From the NCBI GenBank assembly GCA_016926755.1, contig JAFGNZ010000097.1, positions 1-39,693 on the forward strand: a stretch of 39,693 nucleotides of DNA, in the 5' to 3' direction. This document shows, piece by piece, positions 34,569 to 39,693 of the stretch. Position 1 is the first letter of the stretch. Every line of letters starts with the position of its first letter. The notes below the pieces were generated by a model. That model was not told where the DNA came from, ran no database searches, and saw only the letters and a program-made list of their open reading frames with translations. The translations under genes were made by a program, and so were the position numbers. This DNA comes from Myxococcaceae bacterium. GTDB taxonomy: Bacteria; Myxococcota; Myxococcia; Myxococcales; Myxococcaceae.

Positions 34569-35249
34569 ATGAGCACCCCTGTGAAGTTCCGCATCGAGAA
34601 CCACACCAACGGCCCGCGCAGGCTCGTCCTGTTCCAGCAGGACGTGTCCGCCGAGGGTGGGAAGCCCTCCCAGGGCCACCTCTCCTTCGTGCTGGCGGTC
34701 AAGTCGCTCTCCCACGGGAGCTACTGGGATTACGAGCTGCCTCACGGCGCGCTCCAGGTGGCGGGGATGATCCGGTCCGCCGGCGGGACCTCCACGTCGA
34801 ACATCGAGGATGCCGTCTACGGTGACTGCTGGGAGATTCACCAGCAGCGCGGCGGGCCGCTCGGCCTCAAGAGGTCGTCCAGCAACGGGCCCGAGAGCGC
34901 CATCAAGGTCGTGAACCTCGTGGACGCCGAGCTCGGGCGGAGGATGGCGACTCTGCATCGAAGAGATCGCCCCGTCCTGGGCTTCGAGCTGGAGCCGGGG
35001 AACGACGTCTGCTTCACCCTTCAACTGGCGCTCTACATCGCTGAAGTCGCGGAGCAGGACTACACCTCGACACCGCTGCTCCGCCCGCAGACCATCGCGA
35101 GCGCCTTGTGCATCCCCTACACGTCCTTTCAATCCGTCGACACCCACGTGGCGCGCCTCGTGAGCGACGCCTCGGGCGGGCTCTCGCTCGAGGTCGAGCG
35201 CACGATGAGAGACGAGCTCAGGGAGCCACCGCGCCTCGAGGAGTCCTGA
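34569..35249 (+). CDS. Beta-rich hypothetical protein, possible paralogue of the 31772 gene
   Basis: 226 residues, no signal peptide, with AAAGGA 3 bases before the ATG. VKFRIENHTNGPRRLVLFQQD and LSFVLAVKSLSHGSYWDYEL mirror the strand layout at the N-terminus of the 31772 product, and a beta-sandwich is likely. The C-terminal half is different and more helical (FQSVDTHVARLVSDASGG). Two genes follow at 41 and -4 bases, so it appears to start a three-gene unit with the genes at 35290 and 35682. No function can be assigned. Confidence 0.68.
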   Translation: MSTPVKFRIENHTNGPRRLVLFQQDVSAEGGKPSQGHLSFVLAVKSLSHGSYWDYELPHGALQVAGMIRSAGGTSTSNIEDAVYGDCWEIHQQRGGPLGLKRSSSNGPESAIKVVNLVDAELGRRMATLHRRDRPVLGFELEPGNDVCFTLQLALYIAEVAEQDYTSTPLLRPQTIASALCIPYTSFQSVDTHVARLVSDASGGLSLEVERTMRDELREPPRLEES

Positions 35250-35289
35250 GGAAGGCATTCATCCACTCTCACCACGAGGTCTTCTCACC

Positions 35290-35685
35290 ATGCCCTGGAA
35301 CGTCGAAGTGAAGGTCCCGATGGCGAAGCGCGCGGCAGGAGGGAGGCTCGTCCTGGACGCGCCTGCCGGGCAGCTCCAAGGCGTCGCGCTGGAGCTCCTA
35401 CTGAGCACCGGGGCGCAGTCTGAACGCAAGCCGTTGTACCCCGGTCCCCGGCCCTACGACTCCGAGCCCCACCTCATCCCCGCCAGCGCGCTTCAAGCCG
35501 CCTCGCTCGTCTTCGTCCAGGCCACGGTCGTCCTCAAGCAGCCTGCTCTGGCGACGAGTGAGGTTCAGCTCGCCGGGACCTTGAGCATCGACGCCGCGCA
35601 GGTGCGGGCGGACGTCACCGCCACGGTCGAGGGCAAGGTGGCGCACGGCAAGGTGGTCAGCCTTCTTTTCTGGGTGAGCGAATGA
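35290..35685 (+). CDS. Small beta-rich hypothetical protein
   Basis: 131 residues: MPWNVEVKVPMAKRAAGG then alternating hydrophobic strands (GRLVLDAPAGQLQGVALELLL, SEVQLAGTLSIDAAQVRADV). There is no signal peptide. The ATG has only a weak GAGG upstream. Its stop overlaps the start of the next gene in an ATGA arrangement, which suggests translational coupling with the outer-membrane-type protein. I recognise no family. Confidence 0.65.
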   Translation: MPWNVEVKVPMAKRAAGGRLVLDAPAGQLQGVALELLLSTGAQSERKPLYPGPRPYDSEPHLIPASALQAASLVFVQATVVLKQPALATSEVQLAGTLSIDAAQVRADVTATVEGKVAHGKVVSLLFWVSE

Positions 35686-36794
35686 GCCGCTTCCTGAGCT
35701 CACTCCTCGTCGCCACCACCCTGCACGCGGCGCCCGCGCTGGGGCAGCACGCCGCGGCCGCGGGCCCGGAGGACATGGAGGCCCCCGGTGAGCTGGATGC
35801 CTCCTCCGAGATGGCCGCTGGCCTCGACGACACCGCGGTGGGCGAGGTGCTGCACCCCGCCACCCGAGCCCCGTTTGCCTTCGGGGTGCGCATGCTGGGC
35901 ACCCCATTCCAGGACGGGCAGGGCGTGTTCGCGCTGCAGCTCAATCCCTACCTGGCGGCGTGGGGGGAGAAGCTGAGCTACTCGCAGATCACCGCCGAGC
36001 GCAGCCAGCGGCGGTGGGGGCCGCTCACCGCGCTCCTGCAGGACGCCACGGTGGCCATGAGCTTGCGCCAGGGCACCCCCTTCGAGGACACCCGGGGCTC
36101 GAGCCGGTACGTCACGCTGGGGGCCGGATTGAGCCTGGAGCTGCTCGGCCAGCGCAGCCTCTACGGGCCACGCTACAGCGAGTGCCTCGAGCAGACCTCC
36201 CTGCGCTATGCGGAGGATGTGCTGAACCTGCCTTTGCCGCGGCCGGGTGAGCCCACCGCCGAATATGATCGCGCGCTCGAGGCGGTGAGCCGCAAGGTCG
36301 ACGCCGCGGTCAAGGGCTGCGAGGCCGCCTTCAAAGGGACCCAGGCCCTCTTCTTCTCCGCCGGGGCGAGGTGGGTCCTCCCGGGGCCAGAGCGCGAAGC
36401 CGGGGACTCGGCCCGCATCCAGCACTCGTACGCGGCCCTGAGCTACGATCTGCGTTGGGACCCGCTGGTGGTGACGGCGCAGGCGCGAGTGCTCGGCACG
36501 CGACCGGCCCTGGCGGCGTCCACGGACATCCACTCGGACGCCGGGTTGTCCCTGCGCTGGCGGGGCCCCAAGCTCGTCCTGATGCTCGAGGCCACCCATA
36601 CCCTGGGGGCTCCAGGCAGCGCCGGCTCCCAGGCGACGCTCTCCGCCCTGGTCCGCTACACGATGACGGAAAAGGTCGGGCTGAGCCTCGGGCTCAAAGG
36701 CGCCGGCGGCAGTCCGCTGGCCGCGCTCCACACTGCCGTGGTGGGACTGACGGTGAGCTACGAGGGGCGCGCGGTGCTGACGGCGGGCCGATGA
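35682..36794 (+). CDS. Exported, probable outer-membrane beta-barrel protein
   Basis: 370 residues. The signal peptide is MSRFLSSLLVATTLHAAPALG. After an acidic, Ala-rich linker there are amphipathic strand-like segments (FAFGVRMLGTPFQ, VFALQLNPYLAAW, SRYVTLGAGLSLELLG, ALFFSAGARWVLPG, YAALSYDLRWDPLVVTAQARVLG, AGLSLRWRGPKLVLMLEA, VGLSLGLKGAGG), consistent with an outer-membrane barrel. A coiled, charged stretch with two Cys lies near the middle. It is coupled to the preceding gene by a 4-base overlap. It could be a surface receptor or secretion pore for the small proteins of this region; nothing in the sequence decides this. Confidence 0.65.
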   Translation: MSRFLSSLLVATTLHAAPALGQHAAAAGPEDMEAPGELDASSEMAAGLDDTAVGEVLHPATRAPFAFGVRMLGTPFQDGQGVFALQLNPYLAAWGEKLSYSQITAERSQRRWGPLTALLQDATVAMSLRQGTPFEDTRGSSRYVTLGAGLSLELLGQRSLYGPRYSECLEQTSLRYAEDVLNLPLPRPGEPTAEYDRALEAVSRKVDAAVKGCEAAFKGTQALFFSAGARWVLPGPEREAGDSARIQHSYAALSYDLRWDPLVVTAQARVLGTRPALAASTDIHSDAGLSLRWRGPKLVLMLEATHTLGAPGSAGSQATLSALVRYTMTEKVGLSLGLKGAGGSPLAALHTAVVGLTVSYEGRAVLTAGR

Positions 36795-36884
36795 GCAACG
36801 AGGTGAGATGCCGACCGTCAGCGCAATTCACGAATCCGGTGCTTGCACGTCTTGAGGACGTAATCCACTCACCGGAGACATTCC

Positions 36885-37307
36885 ATGGCAATCCAAAGCA
36901 ACCAGGGCGCTGTCCTGAACAACCCGTTCCCCCTCGCGCTCAATGCCGCGAGGCACGCTGACGCCGTCACAGCGATCAACGCCCTCAACTACGCGAACCT
37001 GTGGGCAGCGGCCGGGACGCAGACCAACGTGGGGACCATGCGCGTCGACTTCCAGGGGCTCACGGGTACGGGGCAGGCCAACCTGCAGCTTCAGGTGAAC
37101 GGCGTGGGTGGCCATACCACCGTCGCGTGCATCCTGATCAACCCTACGGCGCAGGCGGTCGCGCCCATGGCGGGCAATGCCGCGCGGGTGGCGGCCCAGC
37201 AGGCGGAGGTCCGCCGGGTGGCAGTCGCGGCCTTCATGAACAGCCTCCAGAACTTCGAGCAGGGGAATCCGCGCATCTGGCTGGTTACCGGCAATCCCTC
37301 CAGCTGA
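36885..37307 (+). CDS. Small hypothetical protein
   Basis: 140 residues from the ATG at 36885: MAIQSNQGAVLNNPFPLALN, then Ala/Asn-rich helices and short strands (TMRVDFQGLTGTGQANLQLQV, HTTVACILINP) and a C-terminal helix with Arg and Gln (AARVAAQQAEVRRVAVAAF). There is no signal peptide. The stop is 5 bases from that of the convergent glycohydrolase gene. I recognise no family. Size and style match the other small proteins of this region. Confidence 0.62.
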   Translation: MAIQSNQGAVLNNPFPLALNAARHADAVTAINALNYANLWAAAGTQTNVGTMRVDFQGLTGTGQANLQLQVNGVGGHTTVACILINPTAQAVAPMAGNAARVAAQQAEVRRVAVAAFMNSLQNFEQGNPRIWLVTGNPSS

Positions 37308-37311
37308 CCGC

Positions 37312-38139
37312 TCAGGCCGTGCGTGGGCCGAAGCGCTCTCGGAACGCGCGCAGGTTGGGCCCGTCACCGCCTCGCTCGTACACGGCGAACACCACCCGCT
37401 CGAAGGCGCCAGGCAGGGCTCGCAGCCCGGCAGCGAAGGCCTCGGCCGCCTCCGCCGGATCGTTCCGGAAGGCGCCGCAGCCCCACGCTCCGAGCACGAG
37501 GGTGCGATGGCCTCGGTGGGCCGCGACCCGCAGCACCTTGAGCGCTCGGGCGTGGAGCACCTCGCGGATGCGGGGCCGGAGGCCTGGGTCCTTGCGGAGC
37601 GCCTGGCCCGCGTTCGGCGCCGGAGCGGTGATGAGCGAGGCGTGGAAGGGGCGCTCCAGCAGCTCGAGCTGCTCGTCCCGGAAGAACGGAACGCCCGGCG
37701 AGCAGATGAGGTGATCCGTGTAGAGCAGCGTGCTCTCCGCCCGGTTCACGTCGTAGTAGTCCCGCTGGGTGATGAGGCATGCGTAGAGCGCCGAGCAGCG
37801 CGCGAGGTCCTCCTCCTGGGCCTTGGCCCCCCCGAGGAAGCCGCCTCCCGGGTTGCGCGCGGAGGCGAAGTTGAGCGCGAGCACGTCCGTCACGCCCTCC
37901 CGCTCGATGAGCCGCCGGGCCGCCTCTCCCGTCTTCTCCGGCGTCACCTCGATCCCCAAGGGGCCCCCCGCCGGAGGAGGAAGCACCAGCTGCTCGAAGT
38001 CGGATGGCCGGTAGAGGACGGTGCCGCGCACCGCACGCTCCACCGCGTCCTTCACGGAGACCGTCCGCCCCGAGGGGGCCACGTATCCTCCCTGCTCCAC
38101 GATCCGCACCGTCTCCAGCGCGACTCCAACCAGCGACAT
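37312..38139 (-). CDS. Microbial-type poly(ADP-ribose) glycohydrolase (TIGR02452-like macro domain)
   Basis: 275 residues. VLALNFASARNPGGGFLGGAK followed by AQEEDLARCSALY gives the GGG...QEE signature of PARG enzymes, where the Glu pair is catalytic. The upstream VKDAVERAVRGTVLYRPSD and the downstream LVLGAWGCGAFRNDP (macro-domain phosphate loop) fit the bacterial-type family. The enzyme hydrolyses ADP-ribose chains or ADP-ribosyl modifications in the cytoplasm. No ADP-ribosyltransferase is visible next to it, so its substrate may be encoded elsewhere or be of external origin. It converges with the small gene at 36885. Confidence 0.88.
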   Translation of the reverse strand: MSLVGVALETVRIVEQGGYVAPSGRTVSVKDAVERAVRGTVLYRPSDFEQLVLPPPAGGPLGIEVTPEKTGEAARRLIEREGVTDVLALNFASARNPGGGFLGGAKAQEEDLARCSALYACLITQRDYYDVNRAESTLLYTDHLICSPGVPFFRDEQLELLERPFHASLITAPAPNAGQALRKDPGLRPRIREVLHARALKVLRVAAHRGHRTLVLGAWGCGAFRNDPAEAAEAFAAGLRALPGAFERVVFAVYERGGDGPNLRAFRERFGPRTA

Positions 38140-38256
38140 GGCTTCAACCCCCTTCGAGGGACCTCCGCGAGAGCCGTCTCGCGGACAAAGTGTAATTCAT
38201 ACACGAAGATTCGCATAGGCCCCTGACGTCGACAACCTGCCTGGCGTGGGCTCGTC

Positions 38257-38403
38257 GTGGCGGTGCTCTCCGCGGTGGCCGGAATCACGGCGGTCGCCGT
38301 CGTCCTCACGCTGCCGCTCACCCTGGCGTATCTCGTCTTCTGCTACACCGATGAGACCAGGCCGGTGTCGATCACCCTGTCGAGGAGAGAAGCCGCGGTG
38401 TGA
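38257..38403 (+). CDS. Possible small single-pass membrane protein
   Basis: A short frame of 48 codons from a GTG reads a long hydrophobic segment (VAVLSAVAGITAVAVVLTLP, continuing LTLAYLVFCY), then a polar tail TDETRPVSITLSRREAAV. It is bounded upstream by an in-frame TGA near 38224 and has no clear Shine-Dalgarno. It could be a small membrane protein or the remaining 3' end of a broken gene. The rest of the gap between 38140 and 38529 shows nothing further. Confidence 0.3.
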   Translation: MAVLSAVAGITAVAVVLTLPLTLAYLVFCYTDETRPVSITLSRREAAV

Positions 38404-38529
38404 GCCTGAGCTGGACCGGGGGCGGTCCTCCGCTGGCGGAGCTCCAGCGGACACTTCCTTCGGCTGGGGAGTCGCGACTTGGTATCCTCTCGCCGTTTCC
38501 GACCCCTTCTCCAGACGAGGCTCGCCGCC

Positions 38530-39348
38530 ATGAACATGACACCTTGGAAGCTCCTGCCACTCCCCCTGGCGCTGTTGCTGGGAGGCTGTGCCACCTCGGG
38601 TACCCGCAGCCACGAGCCGCAAGGAGCCAACTCCCCGGCCGCATGGCTCGCGCGTGCACGAGTCGTCGAGCTCGGCCACCCGTTTGCCCCGGACATGCCT
38701 GTCTTCCCGGGCGGAGTGCGCCTCAGCGCGAAGGTGATGGGCACCGTCGAGCATGACGGCTACTACATCCGCCAGCTCGAGATCGGCGAGCACACCGGCA
38801 CGCACGTGGACGCGCCGGCCCACTTCGCCGCGGGCTCGGCCCCGGTGGACAAGCTCCCCCCGGAGGCGCTGATGGGCCCGGCGGCGGTGGTGGACGTCAC
38901 GGCGCAGGTGGCCGCCAACCCGGACTACGAGGTGTCCCCCGGGGACATCGAGGCTTGGGAGCGCAAGCATGGAGCGCTGCAGCCCCAGCACCTGGTGCTC
39001 ATCCGCACCGGCTGGGCCGCGCGCTGGCCCGACGAGCAGCGCTACCGCAACACGGATGCGTCCGGTGTCATGCACTTCCCCGGCCTCTCCGCGGCGGCCA
39101 GCCGCTTGCTGCGCCAGCGCCAGGTGCGAGGCATCGGCATCGACACCCTCTCCACGGACCCGGGCCCCAGCACCACCTTCGAGCAGCACAAGGACTTCCT
39201 GACCGGGGGCGGGTACCACATCGAGAACCTCGCGGATCTGTCGATGCTGCCACCGACCGGGGCCTTCATCGTCGTCTCCCCGCTGCCGGTGAAGGATGGC
39301 AGCGGCGCTCCGGCGCGTGTGTTCGCCTTCCTTCCTCCGGGGGACTGA
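38530..39348 (+). CDS. Cyclase-family (kynurenine formamidase-like) lipoprotein
   Basis: 272 residues. The lipoprotein signal ends LALLLGGCATSG. The mature part has the cyclase-family metal motif GEHTGTHVDAPAHF (HxGTHxDxPxH). Earlier VVELGHPFAPDMPVFPGG is the family's N-terminal motif, and later LVLIRTGWA and GIGIDTLSTDPGPSTTFEQHK also fit. Relatives include bacterial kynurenine formamidase and metal-dependent amide or lactone hydrolases. This one is probably anchored in the envelope, unlike the cytoplasmic KynB. The ATG at 38530 begins the signal peptide. It stands alone and is followed by a hairpin. Confidence 0.88.
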   Translation: MNMTPWKLLPLPLALLLGGCATSGTRSHEPQGANSPAAWLARARVVELGHPFAPDMPVFPGGVRLSAKVMGTVEHDGYYIRQLEIGEHTGTHVDAPAHFAAGSAPVDKLPPEALMGPAAVVDVTAQVAANPDYEVSPGDIEAWERKHGALQPQHLVLIRTGWAARWPDEQRYRNTDASGVMHFPGLSAAASRLLRQRQVRGIGIDTLSTDPGPSTTFEQHKDFLTGGGYHIENLADLSMLPPTGAFIVVSPLPVKDGSGAPARVFAFLPPGD

Positions 39349-39350
39349 GC

Positions 39351-39372
39351 CAGCCGTCTGCCAGGACGGCTG
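39351..39372 (+). terminator. Stem-loop after the cyclase gene
   Basis: cagccgtc (39351-39358) and gacggctg (39365-39372) form a perfect 8-bp stem with a 6-base loop starting 3 bases after the stop codon. No T-run follows. Confidence 0.5.
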
Positions 39373-39693
39373 CGTACTCCGGCTCAGCAGTCGCGACCGG
39401 TGAGCACCCAAGCGCACAAAGACGGACCTCCTGTAGGTACCGTGGGCGGCCGTGTGCACCGCGGCCCTGATGACGGCTCACGGGTTTGACACAGCCCGGT
39501 GAGCGAGGATGAGTCCGGGACACGGGAGTTCCTGCTCGATCCCCAGGCGCACGGCGGCAGGGACACAGGTCGCGGGTCCCTCGCTGCGGGGCGGGTCCCC
39601 CCGTCGGCTGCTCAGGATACCCCACATCTCAACCCGTGAGGTAGCCCTCTTGCTTACCTACCGAATGAGGCAGTTGGGAGTTGCGAAGCGGCC
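39373..39693. other. Intergenic region with no recognisable gene
   Basis: I see no convincing coding or RNA gene. A TTGACA occurs at 39486-39491, but no good -10 lies at the right distance. The end of the window may hold the 5' region of a gene beyond it. Confidence 0.5.

Noticed and set aside
39266-39625. Minus-strand open frame near the window end.
   Set aside because: It overlaps the cyclase gene's 3' end, is low in protein-like character and has no clear start signal.

Overview
The window is very GC-rich bacterial DNA. It is dense with secreted lipoproteins (lipobox signal peptides, a Dickkopf-like Cys-rich tail, 'GVWG..DVWAVG' propeller-like repeats), and it carries a secreted isoamylase, a PAS histidine kinase and fadI-fadJ. 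This mix is typical of myxobacteria, most likely the Cystobacterineae (Archangium/Cystobacter/Stigmatella-like). That placement is inferred from gene content; no marker gene was compared.

Bases 1-6902 are the most unusual part and look like an undescribed peptide natural-product (RiPP) operon. The first gene, cut off by the window edge, encodes four near-identical 16-residue units ([M/W][15 protein letters not shown]) and a diverged fifth, followed by a pentapeptide-repeat domain. Downstream, on the same strand and tightly spaced or overlapping, are a divergent tetrapyrrole-methylase-fold methyltransferase, a B12-type radical SAM protein of the RiPP C-methyltransferase kind, a second tetrapyrrole-methylase-fold enzyme closely resembling borosin backbone N-methyltransferases, an aspartyl/asparaginyl beta-hydroxylase, a P-loop kinase and a PRMT-like arginine methyltransferase. 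A PhyH dioxygenase converges on the operon end. Several of these chemistries have a candidate target in each repeat (Arg for the PRMT, Asp for the hydroxylase, backbone amides for the borosin-like enzyme). No protease or transporter is visible; they may lie upstream of the window.

Bases 7173-13037 hold a secreted M19-dipeptidase-like protein with a Cys-rich tail, a membrane protein, an actinobacterial-type SAM methyltransferase and a propeller-like lipoprotein. A minus-strand tRNA-Val/tRNA-Asp operon (13083-13335) has a readable promoter and terminator. Bases 13548-22589 are mostly metabolic: secreted isoamylase, hemE, fadI-fadJ and another lipoprotein. A histidine kinase and a class I methyltransferase follow. 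Around 24.8-25.8 kb is a decayed patch with a gas-vesicle GvpJ/GvpA-family gene and a probable gvpG remnant.

Bases 25773-38139 are accessory DNA. They hold an ATGA-coupled pair of a nucleoside hydrolase and a membrane-anchored pentapeptide-repeat/sugar-binding-protein fusion; a caspase/C25-like protein whose expected catalytic Cys reads as Ser; an ECF sigma factor; several small beta-rich hypothetical proteins; a papain-like cysteine peptidase; a polytopic membrane protein; a probable outer-membrane protein; and a microbial-type poly(ADP-ribose) glycohydrolase. A cyclase-family lipoprotein closes the window.
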